Notes under the pieces: model-generated
Databases searched by the model: none
Seen by the model: only the letters and a program-made list of their open reading frames with translations
Told to the model about the DNA's origin: nothing
In this document: positions 39,543-47,635 of the stretch, piece after piece
Layout of the letters: every line of letters begins with the position of its first letter
Position numbering within the stretch: position 1 is the first letter of the stretch
Program-made: the position numbers and the translations under genes
Origin: a virus
DNA length: 53,002 bases
Reading direction: 5' to 3' (one strand)
IMG/VR virus record: IMGVR_UViG_3300049732_000296
Coordinates: 1 to 53,002 of that record

Positions 39543-41945
39543 CTATGCCACTACGCCCGCCTCGACGGAGACACGCCCGCCTTCGACGAGCAGCCTGACG
39601 TCGGCGGCCTCCTGGACTTCCTTCTGGTGCGACACGAACAGGACCTGCGCGAACCCTCCGAGCTCGCGCGCGCGCCGGAGCATGGAGACGTAGGCGCTCG
39701 CGTTGTCCGGATCGAGGGCTCCGGCCGTCTCGTCCCGCCACATCGTCCGGTAGCGGATGCCCGACTTGCGCGCGTTGAAGATCGCGATCGCCAGACCGAG
39801 GGCCTCGCCCACAATGACGCGCTCCCCTCCCGACAGCGCCTCGACCTGCCGCTCGGCGCCGCCGTCGTAGACGCGCACGTCGAAGGCTTCGGAGTACTCG
39901 CCCGGCGAGCTCTTCTTCTCCCGCAGGGTTTCGAACGTCAGGGAGAACCGCGGGCCGTAGCACGCGGCGAGCAGCTCGTTCGTGAGCCGCGCGACCTCCG
40001 GGCCCGCGGCGTCGATCTCGAGCGCCTGCACGCCGTCTCGGCCGAGAGCCGTGGCCAGGAGGTTCCAGTCCCCGAGCCCGGTCTCGTGGGCCTGGATCGC
40101 TCGCCTGTGGTCGGTGAGAGCGTTCTCCTTCTCGCGCAGCGCTGTGATGCGCGTCAGGACCTCGGTGGCGGATCGGTCGGCGGTGCGGAGGGTCGCCTCC
40201 GCGGTCTCGCGCGTCGTCCTCGCCTTGGTGACGCGAGTCTCCGCGATGGAGACGTCCTCGATATCGGCCCGGGCCTTCAGCAGCTCGGCCTGGGCCTCGG
40301 TGTGCCGGTGTGCCGCGACCTCGCGGGCGACCCGCGCGCTGCTGATCTGCTCGTCGACGTCGAGCATCTCGCCGGCGAGATGCTCGGAGATCTGGGCACG
40401 GGCGTGCTCGGCTGCCTGGCGCTCGTTCGCGATCGTGGAACGGTCGTGATCGAGGTCCTGCTGGAGCCTGGCCTCCTCGCCGGCGAGCGCGGCGAGTTGC
40501 TCGCGGGCCTGGCTCGCGGCGCGAGCGTTGGCGACGGTCTCGCGGAGGGCGGGGAGCCGGAGCCTCCCGGCCTCGATCTCTTTCCGCCTCGCCAGGGGTC
40601 CGGCATCGGGCATGTCGAGGACGAGGACCCCGAGAGTCCCGAGCGTATCCAGTTGCGCGGCCGCGGCGTTGGCGTCGGCGAGCAAGGGGCACTTCGCCGC
40701 GAGATGTCTCACCGCCAACGGAGCGGGCGGCATGCAGGGAGGATCGTCCGGGTTGTCTCCGGGATCGAGAGGCGACCATTCCTGGGCTTCGGTGCACGGC
40801 ACCTTCCCGCGCAGCTCCGCGGCGCGGCGCAGCCGGTTCTCCTCTTGGCGCCGCTGTTCGATTGCGAGCGCCATGGCCTCCGCTTCCCGCTCTGCGGCTC
40901 TCAGGGCTTCGAGCTCGGCCTCGATCGCGTCGATCTCCTCCTGGGCGGCGTCGGCGTCGCCGGCCTTCGCGATCGCGGCCTCAAGGTTCCGCCGGCGGGT
41001 AGCGAGCCCATCGCGCGCCATGGAGTGTCGGCTCGTGAGGTCCCGGAGTCGCCGATCCAGGGCCCCGAGGTCGTACGCCTTCAGCTGATCGTCCGCGGCA
41101 CGCCTCAGCTTCCCTGGCCTGGCCTCCGTGTCGGCGACGTGAGCGCTGGCCTGGGTCAACGAGAGTCGAGCCGCCTGCTCGGCCTGGACGAGCGCGGCGA
41201 TCCGCTCCTCCGCGCCTCTGGCGCGCGCGAGGGCCTCGGTTGCCGCCGTCTCCTCCATGCGGGCCTTGTCGAGGGCGCCCGCGGCCGTGTCGAGCGCCAT
41301 CTGGGCGTCTCGTAGACGAGCCTCCAGCCCGGGGAGCGCCTGCAGCTCGTTCTCGACCGCCGCGGCGAGAGCCCGCTCCCGGTCGAGGCCCCTCTCTTCC
41401 ATGCCAGCCTGTTGCTTCGCGCTCTCGTGTAGGACCTGCAGCCGCGAGAGCCCGAGCAGCTCCACGAAGAGCGCCTTGCGCTCTGTGGCCTTCATCTGGA
41501 GGAACGATCCGCGCTTGCTCTGGCAGGCGAAGACACTCGACAGGAACAGTTCGAGCGAGCCGAAGCGCTTCGAGATCTCGGCGTCGAACTCGGCCGCCCG
41601 GCCGCTTGTGACCGCGTGCATCTCTCCGGGGACGCCGACGAAAACGTACGACTCCAGGGTTCTCTTCTCGGCGTCAATCTGCAGGCGGACCGTGACTTGC
41701 TGGCCCTGGTCGTCCCATGTGGTCTCGACGTAGGAGCCTCGGCCGGTGCAGTGTTCGTACAAGCTCCCGGGCCTGGTGGGGAGCGTCTTGTAGAGGCTCG
41801 CCGGCGCGGACTCGAAAAGAGTCGTCTTGCCCGCGCCGTTGGGACCCACGACGGCGATGAGGCCATCGCCGAGGCCCTCGAAGTCGACCTCGACGGGGTC
41901 GGTGAAGCGGGTCAGGCCGCGGAAGCGGAGGGAGGTCAGTTGCAC
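39543..41945 (-). CDS. sbcC: SbcC/Rad50-like ATPase
   Basis: An 800-residue SMC-like ATPase starting at GTG 41945. Walker A is VVGPNGAGKTT (32-42), followed by a long coiled coil. The ABC signature is ALSGGERV (near 704) and the Walker B region WRDETAGALD. At the coil apex C384, C404 and C419 are present, but the usual CxxC zinc hook is not obvious. Together with the SbcD-like protein at 42441-43622 it should form a nuclease complex processing DNA ends in phage recombination or replication. Confidence 0.92.
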   Translation of the reverse strand: MQLTSLRFRGLTRFTDPVEVDFEGLGDGLIAVVGPNGAGKTTLFESAPASLYKTLPTRPGSLYEHCTGRGSYVETTWDDQGQQVTVRLQIDAEKRTLESYVFVGVPGEMHAVTSGRAAEFDAEISKRFGSLELFLSSVFACQSKRGSFLQMKATERKALFVELLGLSRLQVLHESAKQQAGMEERGLDRERALAAAVENELQALPGLEARLRDAQMALDTAAGALDKARMEETAATEALARARGAEERIAALVQAEQAARLSLTQASAHVADTEARPGKLRRAADDQLKAYDLGALDRRLRDLTSRHSMARDGLATRRRNLEAAIAKAGDADAAQEEIDAIEAELEALRAAEREAEAMALAIEQRRQEENRLRRAAELRGKVPCTEAQEWSPLDPGDNPDDPPCMPPAPLAVRHLAAKCPLLADANAAAAQLDTLGTLGVLVLDMPDAGPLARRKEIEAGRLRLPALRETVANARAASQAREQLAALAGEEARLQQDLDHDRSTIANERQAAEHARAQISEHLAGEMLDVDEQISSARVAREVAAHRHTEAQAELLKARADIEDVSIAETRVTKARTTRETAEATLRTADRSATEVLTRITALREKENALTDHRRAIQAHETGLGDWNLLATALGRDGVQALEIDAAGPEVARLTNELLAACYGPRFSLTFETLREKKSSPGEYSEAFDVRVYDGGAERQVEALSGGERVIVGEALGLAIAIFNARKSGIRYRTMWRDETAGALDPDNASAYVSMLRRARELGGFAQVLFVSHQKEVQEAADVRLLVEGGRVSVEAGVVA

Positions 41946-42217
41946 AGCTCGCTCCCCCGCCCGACTCTCGTAGCGCACGCGCGGCATTCCGGGTGCCCCT
42001 GCTTGGTGCGGTCGTCCTCGGACACCGGGAGGCCGCAGCTCGTGGAGGCGAAGAACACCGGGCGGCCGGCGAAGGTGCTGCCTTGCGAGACTCCCTGTGA
42101 GCCCCCGGTCGCCAGGGCGTGCCACACGCCGTGGTGGCGGACGATCCGGACGGGCCGCGACTCGGCGGCGTCCATGCGTTCGCGGAGACGGAAGGCTCCG
42201 CCGCGGTTGCCGGTCAT
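41936..42217 (-). CDS. Small zinc-binding protein between sbcC and sbcD
   Basis: A 93-residue protein starting MTGNRGGAFRLRERMDAAES and ending with CRACATRVGRGSELCN. The cysteine pattern C...HPECRAC suggests zinc binding. It overlaps the sbcC start by 10 bases and is coupled to 42214. No family is recognised. Confidence 0.6.
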   Translation of the reverse strand: MTGNRGGAFRLRERMDAAESRPVRIVRHHGVWHALATGGSQGVSQGSTFAGRPVFFASTSCGLPVSEDDRTKQGHPECRACATRVGRGSELCN

Positions 42218-42441
42218 CTCCGCCTCGTCTTGGTCTTCGGCGTCCCAACGTCCTGAACAGTGAAGGTTCTCGGATGGAAGTCGGAGTCGTTCCAGATCGC
42301 CTCCATCAGGGCGCAGCGAACGGCGTTGGAGTCGAGAGCGTCGACGAGAGCGCGATCGAACCTCTTGCCCCCAGCCTCCGTCTCGATGCCGTGGGGGCCG
42401 AAGTCGAACAGGTACATCACGGCCACGGCTCGCTTACCCAT
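42214..42441 (-). CDS. Small protein of unknown function
   Basis: A 75-residue protein starting at ATG 42441 (TAATG overlap with sbcD). It contains MYLFDFGPHGIETEAGGKR and ALVDALDSNAVRCALMEAI, and ends in a basic tail TPKTKTRRR. No family is recognised. Location between the two nuclease-complex genes suggests an accessory role. Confidence 0.6.
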   Translation of the reverse strand: MGKRAVAVMYLFDFGPHGIETEAGGKRFDRALVDALDSNAVRCALMEAIWNDSDFHPRTFTVQDVGTPKTKTRRR

Positions 42442-43622
42442 TACGCCCCTACCTCCACGCCTTCCGGCTGTTCGATTCGCGCGAGCTTGTCCCGCACGCG
42501 GTCTTTCTCGGCGTCGGAGAGCGAGATGCCCTTCGCGGTCCAGTAGGCCTGGACCTTCTCCCACGTCGCTTGCGCGCTCACGATCTCCGTGGACCGGACG
42601 CGCGCCTCGTGGACGAGCACGGCTTCGAGCTTGACCTCATGGGCGCCGTTCTCGACAAATATGAACCTGTGGTAGTCCTCGTCCACCAGGTGGAGGTCCC
42701 CGGGACGAATGCGGTAGCGGAACCGTACAAGGGCGCCGGCGACGTCCTCGCTCTTGAGGGAGTCCGCGGACGTGACGGAGATGGACCAGTCCCGCTCCAG
42801 TAGCACGATCCTCCTCGCCGGCAACTCCACGAACTCGACGGAGGCGAGCTTCCCATCCTGGAGAGTGACGAGGTTCCACCCCTTGGCCTCGGGCTCACCG
42901 AAGTTGTTCCGCTGCGTGCTCCCCGAGTACGCGACCCTCCCCCCGAGCCACGACTGCGGCTTGTGGATGTGCCCGAGCGCGACGTATTCGCACCCGACGT
43001 CCGCGAGATCCGAAGGCGACAGCTCCACGGTCGTCCCGATCAGCGTCTGCCCGGTCGAGACCTCCGAGCCCGCCACGAGGACATGGGCCGCCAGGAGCGG
43101 TATGCCGCCCTCGGCACGCACGCGGTGCGCCTCCGCGCGTAGCGCCGTCAGCATGGTCCTGGCGGCCTGGATGGTGAGCTCCGTGGTCTGTGTGGTCGGT
43201 GTGGAAGCATCGAGGGAGGCGCAGAGGTGGGCTTTGGTGAACCAGGGGAGGGCGAGGACCGCGATGGGCGCGGGCCCGATCAGGACGGCGCCCTGTGGCT
43301 CCACCGTCGGTCGATCGAGAATCGTGACCGGGTGCGCCGTGTCGAGCATCGAGAAAACTTCGAGGTCCCCCGGTGCGTCGTGGTTGCCGCGCACGCCGAA
43401 CACCGGCGCGATCTCCGAGGCCGCGAGCAGGAAGTCCGCGAGCACGTTGCGCTCCGCGGGCGTCGAGCGCCGCTCGAAGAAATCGCCGGCATGGATGATG
43501 AGATCTGCCCCGCGCTCGCGAGCGCCAGCGAGGAACGCATTCAGGCATCCGACGTTGTCCGCGAGGCGGTTGCGCTCGTCGAGATGTGAGTCCGCCAGGT
43601 GGGCGATCCGTATGGTGGTCAT
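42441..43622 (-). CDS. sbcD: SbcD/Mre11-like nuclease
   Basis: A 393-residue metallophosphoesterase starting at ATG 43622. Motifs: HLADSHLDE (D11, H13), IIHAGDFFER, VFGVRGNHDAPG, LLAAHVLVAG and VALGHIHKPQ, a complete Mre11-type metal site. The C-terminal part (RFIFVENGAHEVKLEAVL) would bind the SbcC coil. It is the nuclease partner of the protein at 39543-41945. Confidence 0.93.
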   Translation of the reverse strand: MTTIRIAHLADSHLDERNRLADNVGCLNAFLAGARERGADLIIHAGDFFERRSTPAERNVLADFLLAASEIAPVFGVRGNHDAPGDLEVFSMLDTAHPVTILDRPTVEPQGAVLIGPAPIAVLALPWFTKAHLCASLDASTPTTQTTELTIQAARTMLTALRAEAHRVRAEGGIPLLAAHVLVAGSEVSTGQTLIGTTVELSPSDLADVGCEYVALGHIHKPQSWLGGRVAYSGSTQRNNFGEPEAKGWNLVTLQDGKLASVEFVELPARRIVLLERDWSISVTSADSLKSEDVAGALVRFRYRIRPGDLHLVDEDYHRFIFVENGAHEVKLEAVLVHEARVRSTEIVSAQATWEKVQAYWTAKGISLSDAEKDRVRDKLARIEQPEGVEVGA

Positions 43623-44122
43623 GTGATCGCCGGTACGCCGCGGGGCGCGCGCTTCACGGGCGCGGGAGCCTCGCGTTCGACGAGCGACCACTCGTTGTCG
43701 TTCTGCTCGATGATCTTCTTGATCTTCAGTGCGTAGAGCGCGTTCGCCACGTCTTTTCGCCCGGCGTCGATGCCTTCGGTCCGGAGGTGGGCTCTGATGT
43801 CCTTCGTCGTCAGGGAGACTTCCTCCTTGATGATCCTGACGATGGCGGACCGCAGACCGGTAGCGTCGGTCGACTTCCCGGGGCCCGCTGTCTCGGCCTT
43901 GGGCGGTAGGCTTGCCGTCGGGACCGGGGCCTCTCTCTCGGGCTTCCGAGGGGCCTTCGGAGTCTCCGGCAACGGCGGCATCGAAGCCCACATCTTGGTC
44001 GCTTCCGGAGACAGCCCTTCGAGGACCACCGCAAGCGCCTCGATCTTTCCGTCGAGCCGCGCGCGCTCGATCTTGAGCGCGTAGATGGTCTCCCGGAGCT
44101 GCTCTCTCTGGTCGGTGGTCAT
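43619..44122 (-). CDS. Coiled coil plus winged-helix-like protein
   Basis: A 167-residue protein. An N-terminal coil (REQLRETIYALKIERARLDG) leads to a Pro/Lys-rich linker and then a C-terminal helical domain (SLTTKDIRAHLRTEGIDAGR, then DVANALYALKIKKIIEQND). The last resembles a winged-helix DNA-binding module. It is coupled to SbcD by an ATGA overlap. It may be a DNA-binding cofactor of recombination. Confidence 0.65.
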   Translation of the reverse strand: MTTDQREQLRETIYALKIERARLDGKIEALAVVLEGLSPEATKMWASMPPLPETPKAPRKPEREAPVPTASLPPKAETAGPGKSTDATGLRSAIVRIIKEEVSLTTKDIRAHLRTEGIDAGRKDVANALYALKIKKIIEQNDNEWSLVEREAPAPVKRAPRGVPAIT

Positions 44123-44147
44123 TCGCTTCCCCCCTGGATCGAGGCGC

Positions 44148-45188
44148 CTACGCCGCGCCCCTCCACTTCTTGAGCGTCTCGACGGTCATCTCCGGCCGGC
44201 TCGGGATCTTGAGGTTGAGCGCCAGGTCCGCGTGGCGCTTGAAATCGAACCGTTTGCCCGGGTAGCAGTCCTTGCAGCGCACGGTGCCGATGGCCTTCTC
44301 GCACGCGCTCAGGGCCTCGGCCGTCTCGACGCGTGCGGTGCAGCCGCACGGGCAGGTGCAGGGCTTGCCTTGATGGGTCGGCTCCTCGGGCGGCATCTCG
44401 AAGTCGTCATCGTCGAGCAGCTCGCCGTCAACGACCTCTCCGCTCCGCCGATCGACCACGACCGTCTCGGGCTGCGCAGCCGGGAGCGCCTGTCGCTCTC
44501 GTTGGCCGTACAGCTCGCCCACGACCCCGAGCGCGTGCGCCGCGACGAGTCGCCGGATCTGCACGTCGCTCGTGTCGAGCATCGGGAGCAAGACCGGGAT
44601 GATGAACGGGCGTTCGAGCTGCTGCAGCGTGTACTTCTGCTTGAGATTCATCGCCTGGCGTACCGCACGGTTGTGCGCCTTCCCCTCGGCGAAGGTCCCA
44701 ATCATCTGCCGGTTGTGCGCGAGCTGCTTGTCCGTCATCCGCTCGACCTGCGGCGAGCCGGGGCGCAGGTCGACCTCCTTCTGCTTGATCGTCTGGACCT
44801 CGCGGCCGTCGATGCTCTTGAGCGCGACCGCGACCTCGTACGTCCGGACGTGCTCGTCGTTGTCGTCGACGCGCTTGCTGTAGACGTCACGCCCGGCCGC
44901 GGTGCGCCACAGCTTCAGGAGCCCCTGTCGACTCGGGGCGCGCTCGTTCTCCTGGCAGAACTGCTGGCCACGGTAGACGTCGCCCTCGTCGAGGAAGACG
45001 TAGCGGAAAGACACCGCGTGCATCTGCGGGATGGTGTCGACCGCGCTGACCGGCGACAGCAAGTTGCCGAGCTGGTCGGCCAATGCGAGCGCTCGATTCA
45101 GCTCCGCGATGTCGGTGATGGGATGGTTCGGGAGCGCGTCGAAGATCTCCTTGAGGATCTCCGGGCGGTTCGTGGTTGCTGTGGTCAT
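44148..45188 (-). CDS. Probable DNA recombination accessory protein with C-terminal zinc site
   Basis: A 346-residue protein starting at ATG 45188 after AAAGGAGCAAACC. It contains QLAHNRQMIGTFAEGKAHNR, AVRQAMNLKQKYTLQQLERP and FIIPVLLPMLDTSDVQIRRL, then VAAHALGVVGELYG, a pattern seen in phage hypothetical proteins near recombinases. The C-terminal part has CTCPCGCTARV and CKDCYPG, likely zinc-binding. It lies at the head of the SbcCD cluster. A single-strand annealing role is possible but unproven. Confidence 0.6.
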   Translation of the reverse strand: MTTATTNRPEILKEIFDALPNHPITDIAELNRALALADQLGNLLSPVSAVDTIPQMHAVSFRYVFLDEGDVYRGQQFCQENERAPSRQGLLKLWRTAAGRDVYSKRVDDNDEHVRTYEVAVALKSIDGREVQTIKQKEVDLRPGSPQVERMTDKQLAHNRQMIGTFAEGKAHNRAVRQAMNLKQKYTLQQLERPFIIPVLLPMLDTSDVQIRRLVAAHALGVVGELYGQRERQALPAAQPETVVVDRRSGEVVDGELLDDDDFEMPPEEPTHQGKPCTCPCGCTARVETAEALSACEKAIGTVRCKDCYPGKRFDFKRHADLALNLKIPSRPEMTVETLKKWRGAA

Positions 45189-45202
45189 GGTTTGCTCCTT
45201 TG

Positions 45203-45367
45203 TTAGGGCGCTACAGTCGCCCACGAGAGAACGATCACGGCCAGGGCGCCGCACGCGACGCCGAAGATGAACCACGCGATGCGGGTGTCGCGCACGAACG
45301 GCTTGCGGTTGATGGCGTCGATCGTTGGGTCGTTCCACCAGTCGGGGCGGTGGCGGTAGGTGGTCAT
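45203..45367 (-). CDS. Small single-pass membrane protein
   Basis: A 54-residue protein starting MTTYRHRPDWWNDPTIDAIN, with one C-terminal membrane helix (IAWFIFGVACGALAVIVLSW). ATG 45367 overlaps the preceding gene stop. Function unknown; an early membrane protein could alter host metabolism or exclusion. Confidence 0.65.
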   Translation of the reverse strand: MTTYRHRPDWWNDPTIDAINRKPFVRDTRIAWFIFGVACGALAVIVLSWATVAP

Positions 45368-45606
45368 GACGCCCTCCGTCTGTACGCCGGATCGAGCCGC
45401 AGGCGCATCGCGTGGACGTTCTTGCTGCGCGCCTCGGGCACCGCTCCGAGCGTGTCGAGCAGTCGCGAGAACTCGCGCGGCCATCCGTGCTTGCTTTTTC
45501 GCCTGCTCGCTCGCCGTGCCGCTTCTGGCTTGCTCGGCAGAATGGTGCTGCCCAACCGAATGATGGCGGCCTTGTAGCTGCACGGCCCGAGCCACTTCCT
45601 GGTCAT
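45364..45606 (-). CDS. Small basic protein
   Basis: An 80-residue protein starting MTRKWLGPCSYKAAIIRLGS, very rich in Arg and Lys (KPEAARRASRRKSKHGWPRE). It is coupled to neighbours by ATGA overlaps. No family is recognised. Strong basic charge suggests nucleic-acid binding. Confidence 0.6.
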   Translation of the reverse strand: MTRKWLGPCSYKAAIIRLGSTILPSKPEAARRASRRKSKHGWPREFSRLLDTLGAVPEARSKNVHAMRLRLDPAYRRRAS

Positions 45607-45833
45607 GCCCTCCTCCGTTCCGGTTCTGTCCGCACGTCCAGGGCGCGGCGCTCCATCTCGGCGGGGTCGACAGCGCGGCCGTCAGCGTCCCGGTAGGTGT
45701 TGCAGCTCCCGCAGTACCAGAGGGCGCGGCGGCGACCGACGAGGCAGTACTCGGACAGCGGCGGGTCCATCGTCAGGCCGCAGCAGAGGAGATCGCTTGC
45801 GCTCGCTACTCGCACGGCCCGCACTCCAGGCAT
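45603..45833 (-). CDS. Small zinc-ribbon-like protein
   Basis: A 76-residue protein with LLCCGLTMDPPLSEYC and LWYCGSCNTYRDADGRAVD. Cysteines at about 18, 19, 30, 41 and 44 could form a zinc ribbon. A shorter form could start at the internal ATG (45770). It overlaps the upstream gene by 28 bases. Function unknown. Confidence 0.6.
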   Translation of the reverse strand: MPGVRAVRVASASDLLCCGLTMDPPLSEYCLVGRRRALWYCGSCNTYRDADGRAVDPAEMERRALDVRTEPERRRA

Positions 45834-45991
45834 TCATCGAGCCACGTTCCGCCGCCGGCCTCGCGACACGCCGTGTCCGCGCAGCCGATGAACCGACAGC
45901 CGCAGCCGCGAGCGCGCCCATGGGTCTCGTCGAGATCTCCGCCGCACTCGGAGCACGGAGGGAGGGACCAGTGGGGAAGCCGAGACGGCAA
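45806..45991 (-). CDS. Small cysteine-rich protein downstream of a terminator
   Basis: The frame from about TTG 45991 gives 61 residues with CSECGGDLDETHGRARGCGC, IGCADTAC and CLECGPCE, a clear multi-knuckle zinc protein. The upstream extension to 46192 reads like an out-of-frame shadow over the 46039-46107 frame. The start lies within the U tract of the terminator at 45989-46033, so translation would need read-through. Start position is uncertain. Confidence 0.5.
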   Translation of the reverse strand: MPSRLPHWSLPPCSECGGDLDETHGRARGCGCRFIGCADTACREAGGGTWLDECLECGPCE

Positions 45992-46033
45992 AGAAGGCGG
46001 GGCCGGCGCCTCCTCGTGAATACCGGCCCCGCC
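45989..46033 (-). terminator. Rho-independent terminator in the early leftward operon
   Basis: GGCGGGGCCGG (45996-46006) pairs perfectly with CCGGCCCCGCC (46023-46033) to give an 11-bp stem with a 16-base loop. On the minus strand it is followed by TTCTTT (45995-45990). It would end leftward transcription after the first early genes unless antitermination occurs. On the plus strand there is no U run. Confidence 0.75.
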
Positions 46034-46038
46034 GCGAC

Positions 46039-46107
46039 TCAGAACGGCGCCCCGTCGTCCAGGATCACACCCAGGACGATGAGCACCAGCAGGCCGAGCG
46101 GGATCAT
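46039..46107 (-). CDS. Tiny membrane peptide (22 residues)
   Basis: The frame MIPLGLLVLIVLGVILDDG, ending APF, starts at 46107 with a strong ribosome site (GGAGGGGCGAGCG). It is a single hydrophobic helix. Tiny membrane peptides in early phage operons can modulate host membrane functions. The strong ribosome site and position just before the terminator support it, but the length leaves some doubt. Confidence 0.5.
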   Translation of the reverse strand: MIPLGLLVLIVLGVILDDGAPF

Positions 46108-46188
46108 CGCTCGCCCCTCCATGCCCGACGTAGCGCGGCACGTCATTGCACCGGCACTCGCCGAGCAGTTGCTGACAGGGAAGGTGGA

Positions 46189-46431
46189 TCACGCCCGCCT
46201 CCTGACCCGCGTTCGCGCCAGGAAGTCGAGCACCGACTGCTCGGACACGCGGATCGACAATCGCCTGGCGCCCTTGCTGCGGCTCGGGATGCGGAAGGCT
46301 TCGATCTGACCGGTCGCGACCAGCTCGTAGAGCTTGCTCCGGCCGATGCCCGTGATCTCGTCCACCTGGGGGACGGTGAGCAATCGCGGGATGCGCGAAC
46401 CGGAGGGAAGCGGCTTCGGCGTGGTCGTCAT
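46189..46431 (-). CDS. AlpA/excisionase-like helix-turn-helix protein
   Basis: An 80-residue protein starting at ATG 46431 (TGATG overlap), ending ARTRVRRRA. RLLTVPQVDEITGIGRSKLY and ELVATGQIEAFRI match the MerR-like excisionase/AlpA HTH with its IP/ARR-type wing (RRLSIRVSEQSVLDF). It could be the excisionase for one of the integrases or an early regulator. Confidence 0.8.
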   Translation of the reverse strand: MTTTPKPLPSGSRIPRLLTVPQVDEITGIGRSKLYELVATGQIEAFRIPSRSKGARRLSIRVSEQSVLDFLARTRVRRRA

Positions 46432-46805
46432 CACCTGCCCCACCGGCCGGGTGAGATCTCGTTGATCACCAGCAACGCCCGTCCCGCCGCGTGCCGGCGC
46501 ATCGCCTGCGTCGAGATCTCGGCCATGAGATGCCCGGCCACGCGGGCGAGAAACTCGGGGTCAGGGTCGAACGTCGCGAGGACCAGCAGGGCCGCGACCG
46601 GGACGTGTTCCGGGTGCGCGGCCCATGCGTAGATCGTGGAGCGGGAACGGTCGACTGCCCCGCCGACCGTCTCGGCCTTGTGGAGCCGGAGGACGCGCTC
46701 CAGTGAAGCGCCGATCTCGTGGACGAGCGAAGGCGAAAGTCCGTCCGGCGGCTGTCCAGCGGGGTCCGCGGCCGACGGGATTCCTTTCGCCTTGCCGGTG
46801 GACAT
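46431..46805 (-). CDS. Early regulator with HTH (CII-like position)
   Basis: A 124-residue protein with LVHEIGASLERVLRLHKAET and VGGAVDRSRSTIYAWAAHPE, which reads as a helix-turn-helix followed by PVAALLVLATFDPDP. It is the second gene of the leftward early operon, after the XRE gene. By position it might be a CII- or Cro-like regulator. Confidence 0.65.
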   Translation of the reverse strand: MSTGKAKGIPSAADPAGQPPDGLSPSLVHEIGASLERVLRLHKAETVGGAVDRSRSTIYAWAAHPEHVPVAALLVLATFDPDPEFLARVAGHLMAEISTQAMRRHAAGRALLVINEISPGRWGR

Positions 46806-46807
46806 GG

Positions 46808-47026
46808 TTAGGCCGCACCTTCGAAGAAGAAGCGGATCGGCTTCCCCAGGGTGGTCGCGAGGATGGCGAGCTTTCCGGCATCGGGCTCGGTCGAACCGGA
46901 TTCCCAGTTGGCGATCGTGCGGACCGAGACGCCGGCGGCGAGGGCGACCTCTTCGATGGCGCGATCGCCGCGAGCCTCACGGAGCCGCGAGCCGCTGAAT
47001 TGGAGAGGTGCAGAGTTCTTTGACAT
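46808..47026 (-). CDS. XRE-family HTH regulator, first gene of the leftward operon (Cro-like?)
   Basis: A 72-residue protein starting at ATG 47026 (MSKNSAPLQFSGSRLREARG), with the XRE helix-turn-helix EEVALAAGVSVRTIANWES and GKLAILATTLGKPI. The promoter ends three bases before the ATG, so the mRNA is nearly leaderless. Being the first lytic-direction gene, it may be the Cro-type regulator; alternatively it is the repressor, since both genes beside the operators bind DNA. Confidence 0.85.
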   Translation of the reverse strand: MSKNSAPLQFSGSRLREARGDRAIEEVALAAGVSVRTIANWESGSTEPDAGKLAILATTLGKPIRFFFEGAA

Positions 47027-47035
47027 CGTGGCTAT

Positions 47036-47098
47036 ACGATACGCTTTGTCGGACAATTGCGTCAAGGTATTTCTGCAACAATCTGCGTTGTCTGACAA
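47036..47098 (-). promoter_or_regulatory. Early promoter and paired operators TTGTC-N-GACAA
   Basis: Two perfect palindromes TTGTCGGACAA (47046-47056) and TTGTCTGACAA (47088-47098) are centred 42 bp apart, four helical turns. The minus-strand promoter has -35 TTGACG (47065-47060), an 18-base spacer and -10 TATCGT (47041-47036). The first operator lies between the -35 and -10, so binding would block the leftward promoter. CAAC/GTTG inverted half sites lie between the operators. Confidence 0.75.
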
Positions 47099-47124
47099 CT
47101 AGCGTCCGTGCAAAGGTTTACGGC

Positions 47125-47508
47125 ATGGCGCGCGAGGACCGAATCTCGTTCGAGGTCACTCGCGATCTCCGTAAGTGGCTCGAAGATGCCGCGGCCGTTC
47201 TACCAGAGCAACCCGGGAAGCCTGGTCGGAAGGGGAAGCTCTCCGAGTACCTCCGGATCGTGCTGGAGGCCCACAAGGCTGGCGCGAAGCCGGTGATTCC
47301 GCAGCCGGACCCGGATGTCAGGGAAGCTGGGGACTGGTTCGTCGGTCTCCCGGTCCCGGCTCAGCGCGCCCTTCTGAGCGCGGCGCTCGCCTGGGAGCGC
47401 CCCGAGTGGGTCGAGGCGCTACGGAAGCGGCTTCTCTCCGGTCGATCGCGTCGAACAGCGAGGCGTACAGGGCGAGGCGGTCGTTCTCCCTCGAAGGGAA
47501 GCGGATGA
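47125..47508 (+). CDS. Putative lysogeny regulator, ribbon-helix-helix-like
   Basis: A 127-residue protein starting MAREDRISFEVTRDLRKWLE; helix KLSEYLRIVLEAHK follows. A strand RISFEV and two helices suggest a ribbon-helix-helix DNA-binding domain. The C-terminal tail is basic (GRSRRTARRTGRGGRSPSKG). It is divergent from the XRE gene across the operators and in the lysogenic direction with the cassette and integrase, so it may act as repressor or co-repressor. Confidence 0.65.
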   Translation: MAREDRISFEVTRDLRKWLEDAAAVLPEQPGKPGRKGKLSEYLRIVLEAHKAGAKPVIPQPDPDVREAGDWFVGLPVPAQRALLSAALAWERPEWVEALRKRLLSGRSRRTARRTGRGGRSPSKGSG

Positions 47509-47635
47509 TGTCCCCCATCTACAATCCTGACGGGATCGGCTCGTGGCGTTGCCGCGGTCCGCACCGGCCCGAATCGATGCGATGTAGCCTGTCTCGACGT
47601 TGGGCTCCTTATACCCCGGCGGAGCTGAGAATGCA
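47509..47635 (+). promoter_or_regulatory. Conserved intergenic block upstream of the second cassette
   Basis: This matches 247-375. It contains AGCCTGTCTCGACGTTGGGC (47586-47605), TATACC (47610-47615) and GGAG before the ATG at 47636. A 49-residue frame (47507-47656) is open here but is not conserved in unit A because of an indel. It likely carries the cassette promoter or a regulator site. Confidence 0.5.

Noticed and set aside
47020-47025. Rightward promoter with perfect TTGACA
   Set aside because: No acceptable -10 at 16-18 bases; the hexamer overlaps the start of the leftward XRE gene.
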